A stretch of DNA of 64,000 nt from AP-15 sp963738185 (GCA_963738185.1 CAVTVA010000003.1:1550001-1614000), one strand, 5' to 3'. Positions 31,401-40,837 are shown, counted from the first letter of the stretch. A program made the numbers and translations. Notes: generated by a model from the letters alone, not told the origin.

Positions 31401-31534
31401 TCCGTTCGAGTACGATTCTATCGAGATTACGCTCGACTGAATGTGAAGCGGATCACACTATTGTTTTGAATACCTCCAGTTCGAAAAAATTTTGCCTGAT
31501 GCTGACAGCAGCTCCCAGAACAAGGTCGAGGTCG

Positions 31535-32266
31535 CTACAGGCCGAGATAGAATTTGCGGACCAGCTCGTTGTCGTTGAGCGCCTCGGCGGAGGCGCCTTC
31601 AAAGGCGATCTTGCCGTGGACGATGACATAGCCGCGGTCGGCGATGCGCACCGCTTGGTTGAAGTTCTGCTCGGCCATCAGCACGGTCAGCTGATAGCGT
31701 TCCTTCAATTCCTGGATTTTGTCGATCGTGCGCTTGACCAGGACCGGCGCCAGGCCGACCGAAGGCTCGTCGATCAGCAGAATCTTGGGCGCCGACATCA
31801 AGGCGCGGGCGAGCGCCAGCATCTGCTGCTCGCCGCCGCTCATGCTGCCGGCGAGCTGACGGCGCCGCTCGCGCAGCACCGGAAAAGTGGCGTAGCACGC
31901 ATCGAGATTACCGGCGATTGCGGCCCGCGCGGTCGGGCGAAAGGCGCCGAGCAGCAAATTCTCCTCGACCGTCAGCTTAGGAAACAAGCGGCGGCCTTCC
32001 GGCACCAGGCTGATGCCGAGATCGACGATCGCCTCGGTCGTGCGGCCGACCAGGTCGATGCGCTCGCCATCGATCTCGGCCTGGATCGTGCCGGCGCTTG
32101 GCGCCAGCATGCCCATCACGCATTTCATCACGGTGCTTTTGCCGTTGCCGTTGGTGCCGAGCAGCACCACGGTCTCGCCGGCCGCAACTTCAAGTGACAC
32201 ACCTTCGAGCACGCGGACCGCGCCATAGCCGGCGTCGATCCCGGAAATCTTAAGGCTACTCGCCAA
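31535..32266 (-). CDS. livF: Branched-chain amino-acid-type ABC transporter ATPase (LivF-like), cluster 1
   Basis: A 243-residue ATPase on the inner face of the membrane. Walker A is GTNGNGKST near residue 36, the signature is SMSGGEQQM near 140 and Walker B is ILLIDEPSVG. The C-terminus NELVRKFYLGL is typical of LivF. It overlaps the preceding livG by 11 bases. The liv order is H-M-G-F on the minus strand. Confidence 0.93.
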   Translation of the reverse strand: MASSLKISGIDAGYGAVRVLEGVSLEVAAGETVVLLGTNGNGKSTVMKCVMGMLAPSAGTIQAEIDGERIDLVGRTTEAIVDLGISLVPEGRRLFPKLTVEENLLLGAFRPTARAAIAGNLDACYATFPVLRERRRQLAGSMSGGEQQMLALARALMSAPKILLIDEPSVGLAPVLVKRTIDKIQELKERYQLTVLMAEQNFNQAVRIADRGYVIVHGKIAFEGASAEALNDNELVRKFYLGL

Positions 32267-33023
32267 GATAGGCCCTTTCGACCTCGGGGTTGCGGATCGC
32301 CTCCTGCGGCGCCCCGTCGGCGATCTTGCGCCCGGCTACCAGCACCACCAGCCGGGTCGAAAAGCTCATCACCGCGCGCATGATGTGCTCGATCAAGACG
32401 ATCGTGATGCCCTCATTGTTGAGGCGAAACAGCACCGCCAGAATCTCCTCGACCTCAGAGGCCGAGAGCCCGGCCATCGCCTCGTCGGCAAACAACAGGC
32501 GCGGCGCGCTCGCGACGGCGCGGGCGAGCTCGAGCTTGCGCATCTCGACCTGGGTCAGATCGCGCGGCAGCTGCCGGGCATGGGCGGCGAGCCCGACCTC
32601 CTCGAGGAGTTCAACGCAGCGCGCCTCGATCGCCGCATTGCTCAGGCGCGCGCCGGGCCGGGCATTGACCGCGTAGAGCAGCGGAATGCGCAGATTGTCG
32701 ACGAGGCTCATCGTGCGAAACGGCTTTGGCAGCTGAAAGCTGCGCGCCAGCCCGCGCCGGGTGCGCTGATAGGCAGGCACGCGGTCGAGCCGCCGACCTG
32801 CGAACATGATCGTGCCGCGGTCGTGGCGCAGGGTGCCGCACAGGCAATTGACCAGCGTGCTCTTGCCCGAGCCGTTGGGGCCGATCAGCCCGAGCCGCTC
32901 GCCCTCGGCGACCGCGAGATCGATGCCGCCGAGTGCCACAAACCCGCCAAAGCGCTTGCCGAGCCCGCGCGCCTCGAGCAAAGGCGCCGGCATCGCTGCG
33001 GCGGAAGGCGGCTCGGCGATCAT
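32256..33023 (-). CDS. livG: Branched-chain amino-acid-type ABC transporter ATPase (LivG-like), cluster 1
   Basis: A 255-residue ATPase from the ATG at 33023 (coupled to livM by ATGA overlap). Walker A is GPNGSGKST, and Walker B has LLFADEAMAGL. The signature motif is unusual, LTQVEMRKLELARAV in place of LSGGQ-like residues. The end ERAYLGE is LivG-like. The longer frame to 33473 has a low-complexity N-terminus that lies inside livM and is rejected. Confidence 0.9.
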   Translation of the reverse strand: MIAEPPSAAAMPAPLLEARGLGKRFGGFVALGGIDLAVAEGERLGLIGPNGSGKSTLVNCLCGTLRHDRGTIMFAGRRLDRVPAYQRTRRGLARSFQLPKPFRTMSLVDNLRIPLLYAVNARPGARLSNAAIEARCVELLEEVGLAAHARQLPRDLTQVEMRKLELARAVASAPRLLFADEAMAGLSASEVEEILAVLFRLNNEGITIVLIEHIMRAVMSFSTRLVVLVAGRKIADGAPQEAIRNPEVERAYLGE

Positions 33024-33967
33024 CGCCGCCTCGCCCGCCGGCGCCGTTGCGCCAGCCCAACGATGCCGTTGGGCGCGACAATGATGAAGGCGATCAGCAG
33101 CAGCCCGACGATCAACAAATTCAGCGCCGAGGAGATCGTGACCGTCGCCACCTGCTGGACCGTGCCGAGCAGAACGGCGCCGATGACGGGGCCGATCCAG
33201 CTGGTCATCCCGCCGATCAGCGGCATCGCCACGGCATTGACCGCATAAGAGAGGTTGAAGCTTGAGGCTGGGTCGAGATAGGTCACGTAATAAGGCAAGG
33301 GCGCGCCCGCCATGCCCATCAGCGCGCCGCTCAGGGTGGTGGCGATCAGCTTGAGCCGCAGGGTCGGCACGCCGCCCGCCTCGGCCGCCTGCTCGTCGTC
33401 GCGGATCGCGGCGAGGCCGAGCCCCAGCCGCGAGCGCTCGATCGTGCGCGCGATCGCCACCGCGAGCCAGCACAGCGCCAGCATCAACGAATAGAGATAT
33501 TGAATGTAGCCGCCGATCAGCGGCCCATGCTGCGGCCGGATGATGTAGATGCCGCGCGAGCCGCCGACATAATCCCAGTTGACGATCAAGGTCTGCGCGA
33601 CAATCGCCAGCGCCAACGTGGCGATGGCAAAGAACACGCCCTTCAGCCGCAGGGTCAAATAGCCCATGCCAAAGCCGAGCAACCCCGAAACCCCGCCCGC
33701 CACCAGGATCATCAGCGGCAGCGGCACCGGAGCCAGCTTGTGCAGCACCACCGAGCTATAGGCGCCAAACGCGAAAAACGCGCCAACGCCGAAATTGATA
33801 TAGCCGGTATAGCCGCCGAGAATGTTCCAGGCGGTCGCCAGCACGACATATTGCAGCACCACATAGGCGGCGAAATAGAAGTACCCATTTTGCATCTGCC
33901 AGCGCGTCAGCAGCAGCAGCGCCGCCGCGACCGCAAATGACGCGACCCAGAATTTGCCGGTGCTCAT
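33020..33967 (-). CDS. livM: Branched-chain amino-acid-type ABC permease (LivM-like), cluster 1
   Basis: A 315-residue membrane protein with about nine to ten spans. NILGGYTGYINFGVGAFFAFGAY near residue 45 and the EAA-loop-like GLGLAAIRDDEQAAEAGG near 190 are LivM features. The end APNGIVGLAQRRRRARRR is positively charged. It couples to livG by overlap and follows livH after a 90 bp gap containing a palindromic repeat fragment. Confidence 0.92.
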   Translation of the reverse strand: MSTGKFWVASFAVAAALLLLTRWQMQNGYFYFAAYVVLQYVVLATAWNILGGYTGYINFGVGAFFAFGAYSSVVLHKLAPVPLPLMILVAGGVSGLLGFGMGYLTLRLKGVFFAIATLALAIVAQTLIVNWDYVGGSRGIYIIRPQHGPLIGGYIQYLYSLMLALCWLAVAIARTIERSRLGLGLAAIRDDEQAAEAGGVPTLRLKLIATTLSGALMGMAGAPLPYYVTYLDPASSFNLSYAVNAVAMPLIGGMTSWIGPVIGAVLLGTVQQVATVTISSALNLLIVGLLLIAFIIVAPNGIVGLAQRRRRARRR

Positions 33968-34056
33968 CGCAGTGTCAGCAGCCGAGGAACATCGCCCCTC
34001 GCCCGCATCGCGGGAGAGGGAGGGGCCCGGCCCGGAACCTCGGTGCTCATTGCGGG
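33968..34056. repeat. Palindromic repeat fragment in the livH-livM gap
   Basis: CGCCCCTCGCCCGCATCGCG facing GGGAGAGGGAGGGGCC is part of the CCCCTC...GAGGGG type of interspersed palindrome that is complete at 51034-51173. Confidence 0.5.
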
Positions 34057-34998
34057 TCAGCGGCCGAGGAGGCCGGCGGGGCGGACCGCGAGGGCCAGCA
34101 GCAGAAAGCCGAAGGCCACCGCCGGCGCCCAGGAGGGGCCGTAAAACGTCGCGGTCAGGCTCTCGACGACGCCGATCAGCAGCGCGCCGGCGACCAGCCC
34201 CGGAAAGCTCGTCATCCCGCCGAGCACGCAGATCGCAAAAATTCGCCCGATGTAATCGCGGCCGACCGACGGCTCTACCGGCTGGATGATAATCAAGAGC
34301 GCGCCCGCAACCGAGGCGGTCGCGATCGAGATGCCAAAGGCGATCCGCTTGACGCGGTTGGGATTGGCCGCCATCAGCTGCAAGGCCAGCCGGTCCTGCG
34401 ACACGGCGAGGATCGCGCGGCCGATAAAGCTGCGCCCGAGAAACACCTGCAGCACCGCGATCATCAGCAACGACACGACAAACGGGACCAGCATGCGCAA
34501 CGGCAGCTCGACAAAGCCGAAATGCAGGCTCGGGCCGATATAAGGCGCACCGACAAAACGGTAATCGACGCCGAACACCAGGATCAGCGCCACCTCGCCG
34601 ACAAACAAGAGGCCAAAGAAAAAGGCGAGGCCCTGGATCAATTCCTCGCCGCGCCGCTCAAAGGCGTAGTAATAAACCTGGTAGACTCCAATGCCGAGCA
34701 GATAGAACAGCGGCGTCATCACCACACCGACCAGCACCGGGTCGAAGCCAAAGCGCGAATTCAGCGCATAGGCGATAAACGAGCCGAGCATGATAAAGGC
34801 CGGATGGGCGATATTGACGATATCGAGCATGCCGAAGGAGAGCGTCACTCCGACCGTGACCGCGGCGTAAAAGCCACCGAGCAACAGGCCGGCGATGATC
34901 GCATTGACCGCAAGATCGAACGAGATCATTTGGGCGCGTCGGCCGTGGAGCTGTCGGCGACGGCCCCCGCCGCGCGGATCGGCAATCGGAGCATGCAA
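34057..34998 (-). CDS. livH: Branched-chain amino-acid-type ABC permease (LivH-like), cluster 1
   Basis: Membrane permease of 313 residues. The hydrophobic LivH core starts at MISFDLAVNAIIAGLLLG (ATG at 34929), but that ATG has no visible ribosome site; the upstream ATG at 34998 follows CTAAGGACATTTGC and is therefore annotated, giving a basic 23-residue leader. The sequence INIAHPAFIMLGSFIAYALN-type segment appears as IVNIAHPAFIMLG. No periplasmic binding-protein gene adjoins this cluster. Start uncertain. Confidence 0.85.
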   Translation of the reverse strand: MHAPIADPRGGGRRRQLHGRRAQMISFDLAVNAIIAGLLLGGFYAAVTVGVTLSFGMLDIVNIAHPAFIMLGSFIAYALNSRFGFDPVLVGVVMTPLFYLLGIGVYQVYYYAFERRGEELIQGLAFFFGLLFVGEVALILVFGVDYRFVGAPYIGPSLHFGFVELPLRMLVPFVVSLLMIAVLQVFLGRSFIGRAILAVSQDRLALQLMAANPNRVKRIAFGISIATASVAGALLIIIQPVEPSVGRDYIGRIFAICVLGGMTSFPGLVAGALLIGVVESLTATFYGPSWAPAVAFGFLLLALAVRPAGLLGR

Positions 34999-35093
34999 AT
35001 GTCCTTAGGTTGTCGTCCGTCGGCAGCCGTGGCTTTTATAGCAGCATCGGACGGCCCGCGTCGCCAAGGCCGCGCCGCTAGCCGCGGCTGACC

Positions 35094-36662
35094 TTACGGC
35101 GTCGTGGCGAACCCCGCCGGCGCCGGCCAGGCACCAAGCCACGCATCGAGGATATCGAAGCTCTGGGGTGTCTGCGGCGAGATCAGAAAGCGGATTTTCG
35201 CGGCACCCGGCTGCGGCGCGATCGTCAGGGCGCCGTAGACAAAGCTGCTCGAGAGGTAGACCGAATCAGGCTCGCCGGTGCTTTCCAGGCCCGATGTGCC
35301 GTTGTCAGGCAGCACGGTCGCGCTCGCCGTGCTGGTTGTACCGGCAATTACCTGGCCGCTGCCATCGATCTGTTGAACGGCGACCTCAATCGTGCCTTGG
35401 CCCTGGCCGGACTCGGTGCGGGCGTTGATGCCAAAGGCGTAATTGCCGCCGCTGCCAATGGCGCTTGCTGCAATGTCCTGATAGAGCGCCTCGCTGGCGC
35501 CGGCGCCGCACTGGCCGGTGCTGCCCGCCCCGCAATCGAGCTGCAAATAGCGCACGCCGATCGAAGAGGCTTGCGTGTCGCGCGACGCCGTCGAGTTCTT
35601 GACGCTCCAATTGACCGGATTGCCGATCGTGCTCTGCCCCTCGGTGTGCCAAGTGCCGGTGATCGTGCCGTCGAAATGGGCTCTGGCCAGGAGATTGGCG
35701 TTGGGGATCGGCCATATCGGCAGTTGTGCGGTCGATGCCGCGACCACATGCGACCAGTCGTGGCAGTGCTGCACGACAAAAGTCACCCCTTGATAGGTTT
35801 GCGTGGCCGGGACCTGGCACTCGGTGGTCGCGATCGGGTGCTGGGCCGTCGGGGTCCACACTTCCCACCGGGTAATCCCGTATTCTCGGGTAAAATAGAA
35901 CACTTCGAGATGTCCGCCGGTCAGAAACCCGGAGCTCGACTGAAACCCGTGATACGAGATCACGGTGTCCATGGTCTTTACCGGATTGCCGTTGACGCCG
36001 CCAAACGGAAAGCCGGTCTGATATTTCCAGCTGGTCTGCGTTGATGTCGAGTATTTGGCCGGGCAGATGCCCGGATAAGATTGCCCGCTCTGCTCCCAGT
36101 AAACATCGGCGATCGCCGCCGTGGTCTTGCCGCTCTTGAGAAAGCCGGTGGTCGGAAACAGCACCCAGCCGCCACCGATGATGCAGCCGCTGCTGTAAAA
36201 CGTCTGTCCATAGCCGCCGCCGTCGCTGGTGTTGGCAATCGACGCCCACCCATTCTGCAACGTATAAATGTCGTAACCATCGGTGCCGTTGAACAGGTTG
36301 AATTGGTTGAATGGGACATAGTCGAATGTCGCGATCATCCAGGTCTTGCCGGCGACCGGGTTGAACACCGGATAGGCGTCGCGCTGCTGATAGCCCATCT
36401 GCTCGACATTGTTGTAGGGCAGCGGATCGCCGGACTGGATTTTGCGGATGCCGGCGCCGGCCGGGCAGCCGTAATAGGGATCGACCGGGATGACCAGGTT
36501 TTGCGAGCTCGTGCAGACGCTTTTGACGAGCCAGGTCATCGGATCACCGCTGTTGAGTTGCGACACCCCAGCAGCAAGCGCTCCAGCGGTATCCCAGCTG
36601 ACACACAGGATGCCCGAAGCGAGTATCAGAGAAACCTGCAACCATCTGATGCAGCGCGCCAT
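35094..36662 (-). CDS. Secreted protein of unknown function
   Basis: A 522-residue protein with a signal peptide (WLQVSLILASGILCVSWDTAGALA). The mature part is rich in Ser, Thr, Gly and aromatic residues, with cysteines scattered in pairs (for example LDCGAGSTGQCGAG), which suggests disulfide-bonded extracellular folds. No catalytic motif is visible. A middle stretch HFDGTITGTWHTEGQ and a late part with SIGVRYLQLDC look like beta-sandwich repeats. I do not recognise it. It stands alone between livH and the two propeller-like paralogs. Confidence 0.65.
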   Translation of the reverse strand: MARCIRWLQVSLILASGILCVSWDTAGALAAGVSQLNSGDPMTWLVKSVCTSSQNLVIPVDPYYGCPAGAGIRKIQSGDPLPYNNVEQMGYQQRDAYPVFNPVAGKTWMIATFDYVPFNQFNLFNGTDGYDIYTLQNGWASIANTSDGGGYGQTFYSSGCIIGGGWVLFPTTGFLKSGKTTAAIADVYWEQSGQSYPGICPAKYSTSTQTSWKYQTGFPFGGVNGNPVKTMDTVISYHGFQSSSGFLTGGHLEVFYFTREYGITRWEVWTPTAQHPIATTECQVPATQTYQGVTFVVQHCHDWSHVVAASTAQLPIWPIPNANLLARAHFDGTITGTWHTEGQSTIGNPVNWSVKNSTASRDTQASSIGVRYLQLDCGAGSTGQCGAGASEALYQDIAASAIGSGGNYAFGINARTESGQGQGTIEVAVQQIDGSGQVIAGTTSTASATVLPDNGTSGLESTGEPDSVYLSSSFVYGALTIAPQPGAAKIRFLISPQTPQSFDILDAWLGAWPAPAGFATTP

Positions 36663-36962
36663 TGACGTTCCCCTGATCCCCCCGGCGGGCTCGCGAGCGC
36701 GCTTATGTTACGCGAGCGCAGACCGTAACGTTGGCGGTTGAGGAAGTCCTGATCTTGGCGCCAAGCCCGCTGCGGCATTTCGCCGCGTCGAGCGGGCGTC
36801 GCCGACACCTGGCACGGTGGGTGCCCGCCTCACCCGACCATCACGGCCGAATGCCCCAGCCAAGCCCCAGAGATGCGAAACGCGGGCCAAAGCCCGCGTT
36901 TCGGTGGCTCTGCGAAACCGCGCCGCGGCTTTTGCGACCGCGGCACGCCGCTGGCTGGCGCG
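36663..36962 (-). other. Spacer with a perfect 12-bp-stem hairpin
   Basis: About 300 bp downstream of the next minus-strand gene. At 36876-36903 CGAAACGCGGGC pairs perfectly with GCCCGCGTTTCG around loop CAAA. It lacks a U-tract but resembles the terminator after the paralog, so it may end the 36963-38288 gene. The remainder has no gene. Confidence 0.6.
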
Positions 36963-38288
36963 CTAGTCGGTGGCGCCCGCCTTGTCGAGGTCTTGCCGGC
37001 CGTAGACCGCGACGCACCCCTTGAGGCAGCCGAGGATCGCATTGTTTGCCGGCATTGGCACAAACACCCAATTATTCGCCGCATTGGCCGCCACCGAGTG
37101 CGAGCTGCCGGAGACGTGCTTTCCGGTCACCGCCGGCACATTCAAGGTCGGCACAATTTGATCGAGGGTCTGGCTCGTGCCGTCGATCACTCCGAGCAGA
37201 CCGGCGCCTTCGTCGGTGGTCGACAGGCCGCCGGTTTTCGAGGCGACCGGATGCGAAGAATACGGAGTGTTCTGCGAGCCGGTGTACCAGTGATTGTCGC
37301 CCGGATTGTACCAGACCTCATCCGAGGAGCCGACGCCCGGCACAAACGCATAAAGGCCGTTGGTGTCGATGATCACCTGAAACGGGTTGGCGCTGTTCTT
37401 GTCGGAGCCGAACCATGGGTTGCCTGCGGTGTCATAGACGACGCTGCACCCGGCCAGGAACGTCCCGTTCGGGCCCAAGGAGAGGCCGGCCGGCATGCAG
37501 TAGGGCACCGCGAACATCGTTTCGACGGCACCGCTCAGAGGGTTGATGCGGGCGATCGCGCCGAGCGGGCCCGGCGCCGCGGTGGTTCCCGAGATCGACG
37601 GGATCGACATGTAGAACCGCTGGGTTCCTGGATCCCAGGCCGCCTGCTCGGCGCCGTTGGTGCCAAAGGACAGGCTGATCTTCTTCCGGATCGTGAGCTT
37701 GCAGGCGGTGCTGACGTTGAGCGTCGTCGCAAAGGGCGGCGTGTCGGCGTTGTTGGCGACGATCAGGATGCGGTTCGCCGGGTCGTAGGCCATTTCATCC
37801 GCGCGAAACTTGCCGCCGGTGCTGACGCTGCTGACCTGTCGGTCGCTGGGCAGGGCGAAAGACACGACCCGGCTCGGGCCATCGCCGGCATAGAGACAGC
37901 CGCCGCCGGTGGCGACTCCATTGGGGCCCGAGGTGGCGTTGTTGCCGGTGGCCCCGGCGAACGGCGGGCTGGCCTTGATCTGCTTGACAAACTTGCCGGT
38001 CTTGGCGTTGACGACATCGACCGCCGCATTCGAGCGGTCGCCGAGATAGTAGGTCTGGGTCGTCTGGTCGACAAAGCTGATGTCGAACCCGTACATCCCG
38101 CCGGTCTTGTTGCTCGGCGCCACCGGGACCGGGATCGTGAACATCTGCGAGACCGCCCCTTGGCTCGCGGGCGTGGCCGCCCAGGCGCCGGATGCCGCCA
38201 ACAGCAGCGCCGGCGCCACCGCCGTCAACGCCGGCGGCCGGAATAATTTCCGGTGCCAGACACAAAACGACCCCTTCCCGCGAAGCAT
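36963..38288 (-). CDS. Secreted beta-propeller-like protein, paralog 1
   Basis: A 441-residue protein with a signal peptide ending about AASGAWA. Repeating blocks such as GGMYGFDISFVDQTTQTYYLGDRSN, AVDVVNAKTGKFVKQI and GPNGVATGGG, cited here by fragments, resemble NHL/YVTN-type propeller blades. Several cysteines lie in the second half, with CLKGCVAVYG near the end. It is a tandem paralog of the following gene, with about half the residues shared. Role unknown; propellers of this kind often bind partners or sugars outside the cell. Confidence 0.72.
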   Translation of the reverse strand: MLRGKGSFCVWHRKLFRPPALTAVAPALLLAASGAWAATPASQGAVSQMFTIPVPVAPSNKTGGMYGFDISFVDQTTQTYYLGDRSNAAVDVVNAKTGKFVKQIKASPPFAGATGNNATSGPNGVATGGGCLYAGDGPSRVVSFALPSDRQVSSVSTGGKFRADEMAYDPANRILIVANNADTPPFATTLNVSTACKLTIRKKISLSFGTNGAEQAAWDPGTQRFYMSIPSISGTTAAPGPLGAIARINPLSGAVETMFAVPYCMPAGLSLGPNGTFLAGCSVVYDTAGNPWFGSDKNSANPFQVIIDTNGLYAFVPGVGSSDEVWYNPGDNHWYTGSQNTPYSSHPVASKTGGLSTTDEGAGLLGVIDGTSQTLDQIVPTLNVPAVTGKHVSGSSHSVAANAANNWVFVPMPANNAILGCLKGCVAVYGRQDLDKAGATD

Positions 38289-38541
38289 AGCGTTCTCCTG
38301 CTAGAATGCGTTAATAATCCGACGTCGAGCTTGATTTGCCCGGCCCGGGAAAATCAACCAAGAAAGCCCCTGAGTCAATGATTTTCAAAGAAAACTGTGG
38401 CATTGTTCTATCCTCCGAACGAGATTTACCATACTTTCGGATCGGGCAAAAAAAACGCGGGCCCTGAAGCCCGCGTTGCTTTGGAGCTCCCGCGCCGCAG
38501 CCGGTTCGGGCCACAGCGCAAAAGCGCGTAACTGCCGCCGG
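38289..38541 (-). other. Spacer between the paralogs with the paralog-2 terminator
   Basis: Carries the promoter side of paralog 1 and the 3' end of paralog 2. No gene of its own. Confidence 0.5.
38448..38477 (-). terminator. Rho-independent terminator of propeller paralog 2
   Basis: On the minus strand AACGCGGGC, loop, GCCCGCGTT is followed by a run of T residues (seven or more). It lies 65 bp past the stop of the 38542-39873 gene. The hairpin arms match those of the hairpin at 36876-36903 after paralog 1. Confidence 0.88.
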
Positions 38542-39873
38542 CTAGTCGGTGGCGCCGGTCAGGTCGACATCGCTTCGCGTGTACACCGCCACACACCCGG
38601 TCAAGCATCTCGCGTAGGCGTTGTTGGCGGCGAACGGCACAAACACTTGATTGTTGGCGCCATTGGCGGTCACCGAATGCGCGCTCCCGGCCGGGTGCGT
38701 TGCAGTCTTCGGCACGTTGAAGGTCGGCACCAGCTGATCGAGCCGCTGGCTGGTCCCGTCGATCACCCCGAGGATGGCCGCACCCTGCGACACCGAGGTG
38801 GCTTTTGCGACGACAACCGAGGGCGCAAACGGGCTGCTCGAAGAGCCGGTATAAAAATGGTCGTCGCCACTATTATACCAGACTTCGTCGCTGCTGCCGG
38901 GGCCGGGCACCACTGCTTGCGGGAAGCCATCGGTGCCATAAATCAGCTGGCGCGGAACTGCGGTGTTTGTATCGGTGCCGCTCCATGGGTCGCCCGCCGT
39001 GTCGAAGGTCACACTGCAGCCCAGCAGCAGGGTGTTGTTGTTCGTATTGATGGCGAGGCCCGCCGGCGCGCACGAATCGACCGCGTAAACCGCGTCGATC
39101 GCGGCGCTGAGCGGGTTGATCCGCACCAGCGCGCCCTTGGTCGGGTCGGTGGCGCTGACATTCGGGATCGAGAGGAAGAACCGCCCGGTGTTGGGGTCCC
39201 ATTGCGGCTGCTCGGCGCCGTTGGTGGCAAACGGCAGCAGGATGTTCTTGCCAACCGTGAGCTTGCAGCCGGCACCGACCTTTACCAAGGTGCCGTAGGG
39301 CGACGGCGGGTTGGCGCTGCCGTTGGGAACGGGAGTGATGATCAGCAGCAGGCTGTCCCTGGGATCGAACGCCAGTTCGTCCGCGCGCCCCGGCACATTG
39401 GCGAGCCGCACATTGCTGACCTGCGAGCCGCCCAGGGTGAACGAAACCACGCGGTCATTGGCGTCGGTCGCGATAATGCAGCTGTTGGCGGTCAGAACGC
39501 CATTCGGGCCGGACAACTCCGAGCTGACGGCGGAGGCCCCGGCAAAGGCGGGGCTGGCCGAAATCTGTTTGACGAACTTGTCGGTTTTCGCGTTGAAGAC
39601 GTCGATCGCCTTATTGGAGCGGTCGGCGACATAGCCGGTTTGGGTCCGCTGATCGACGTAGCTGATATCAAACGAATACATCCCGCCGGTGGTATTCGCC
39701 CGCGCGACCGGGATCGGGATCGTGGCGTGGAGCAGGACGGGCCCGTTATCCTCCGGCGCGGCCGCCCAGGCGCCGGTTGCGGCGAGCAGCAGCGCCGGCG
39801 CCACCGCAGTCAAGGCGGACAGGCGGAAATGTTTTCGCCTGAAGACACAAAAAGAACCCTTCCCGCGAAGCAT
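38542..39873 (-). CDS. Secreted beta-propeller-like protein, paralog 2
   Basis: A 443-residue protein with signal peptide near AATGAWAA. Its blocks align with paralog 1 from start to end: VARANTTGGMYSFDISYVDQRTQTGYVADRSNKAIDVFNAKTDKFVKQI fragments, SDEVWYNSGDDHFYTGS, and CLTGCVAVYT near the C-terminus. The extra loop around ANPPSPYGTLVK and the SAVSSELSGP stretch differ. Same start context (MLRGKGSFCV), same terminator type. This indicates a gene duplication with flanks kept. Confidence 0.72.
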   Translation of the reverse strand: MLRGKGSFCVFRRKHFRLSALTAVAPALLLAATGAWAAAPEDNGPVLLHATIPIPVARANTTGGMYSFDISYVDQRTQTGYVADRSNKAIDVFNAKTDKFVKQISASPAFAGASAVSSELSGPNGVLTANSCIIATDANDRVVSFTLGGSQVSNVRLANVPGRADELAFDPRDSLLLIITPVPNGSANPPSPYGTLVKVGAGCKLTVGKNILLPFATNGAEQPQWDPNTGRFFLSIPNVSATDPTKGALVRINPLSAAIDAVYAVDSCAPAGLAINTNNNTLLLGCSVTFDTAGDPWSGTDTNTAVPRQLIYGTDGFPQAVVPGPGSSDEVWYNSGDDHFYTGSSSSPFAPSVVVAKATSVSQGAAILGVIDGTSQRLDQLVPTFNVPKTATHPAGSAHSVTANGANNQVFVPFAANNAYARCLTGCVAVYTRSDVDLTGATD

Positions 39874-40229
39874 AGCGTCCTCCCGTTACAATACATTTAC
39901 AATCGTGCATCGAGGCAGATGCCCGACCACCCAAAATTATCTATGGTCGCCACCGAGTCAACGCTTTTCCAACGAAGTCTTAACACCTTTCAGTTACCTG
40001 AACATGATTCTACCATAATGAGAACACAATAAACCGGAAGGCCTGATACGAGAGGCCTATTAAACTTTAAGGAGGGAAAACGTCCGTCATTCAGCAAATC
40101 ACTTGTATGGCTGAGCACGCAGGCACAGTGCCGCGATCGCCTTTGCCGGTGGTCAGATAGCCTGCCGCCGCCGACAACAATTAAGCAAGGCGCAGATTAA
40201 CGGCCGGCGGCTCCGCGTGCCGGAGCGCG
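39874..40229. other. Spacer between paralog 2 and the flavin reductase gene
   Basis: About 355 bp, clearly lower in GC near the middle than its neighbours. It likely contains the paralog-2 promoter. An AGGCCT...AGGCCT palindrome at 40039-40058 may be a weak hairpin. No gene recognised. Confidence 0.45.
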
Positions 40230-40817
40230 TCAGCCCGGCGGCAGCGGCTCGCCGCGCATGTATTTGCCGCGGCAGAACAACAGGGTCGGCCGATTGGTGT
40301 GAGCGTAGCGCTCGACATGGCCGATAAAGATGATGTGGTCGCCGCCGTAATGCCGGTACTCGTTGCGGCACTCGAAATGCGCCGCAGCACCGATCAGCAC
40401 CGGGGCGCCGCATTCCGGGATCATGTGGTCGATCTCGGCGAATTTGTTCTCGTGGCTGCGAGCGAATTTGTTCGACAGCTCGATTTGGTCGTAAGCCAGG
40501 ATGTTGACGACGAAATGCGAGCCCTCCTGAAACGCCGGCAGGCTTTGCGCGTAGAGCGAGGCGCTCCACAGCACCAAGGGCGGCGCCAGCGACACCGAGG
40601 TGAACGAGTTCGCGGTCAGACCATAGAGCCCGCCATCCTTGCCGCGCGCGGTGATGATCGTGACGCCGGTAGCAAAGCTGCCGAGCGCGTTGCGGAAATC
40701 GCGCGAATCAAAGCCTTCGCCCGAGGTCGCCTTGACCGGTGCCGCATGGCTGCCGGGATGCTCGGGCTCGGGCAGATCGGGCTTGGGCGTTGCGCTTTGC
40801 TGGTTATTGGTTCGCAC
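40230..40817 (-). CDS. Flavin reductase of a two-component monooxygenase (HpaC-like)
   Basis: Supplies reduced flavin to a partner oxygenase. I start at the GTG at 40817, giving 195 residues. The core has FDSRDFRNALGSFATGVTII, GLTANSFTSVSLAPPLVLW (flavin-binding), and the HFECRNEYRHYGGDHIIFIGHVERY segment of the FMN-reductase-like split-barrel family. The end is FCRGKYMRG. It follows the oxygenase gene by 20 bp on the same strand, so the two form one unit. Confidence 0.86.
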   Translation of the reverse strand: MRTNNQQSATPKPDLPEPEHPGSHAAPVKATSGEGFDSRDFRNALGSFATGVTIITARGKDGGLYGLTANSFTSVSLAPPLVLWSASLYAQSLPAFQEGSHFVVNILAYDQIELSNKFARSHENKFAEIDHMIPECGAPVLIGAAAHFECRNEYRHYGGDHIIFIGHVERYAHTNRPTLLFCRGKYMRGEPLPPG

Positions 40818-40837
40818 GGTCGATCCCCACGATCTGC

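Noticed and set aside
32256..33473. LivG start at 33473 giving 405 residues
   Set aside because: The first 150 residues lie inside livM and have no LivG similarity; ATG at 33023 with ATGA coupling fits.
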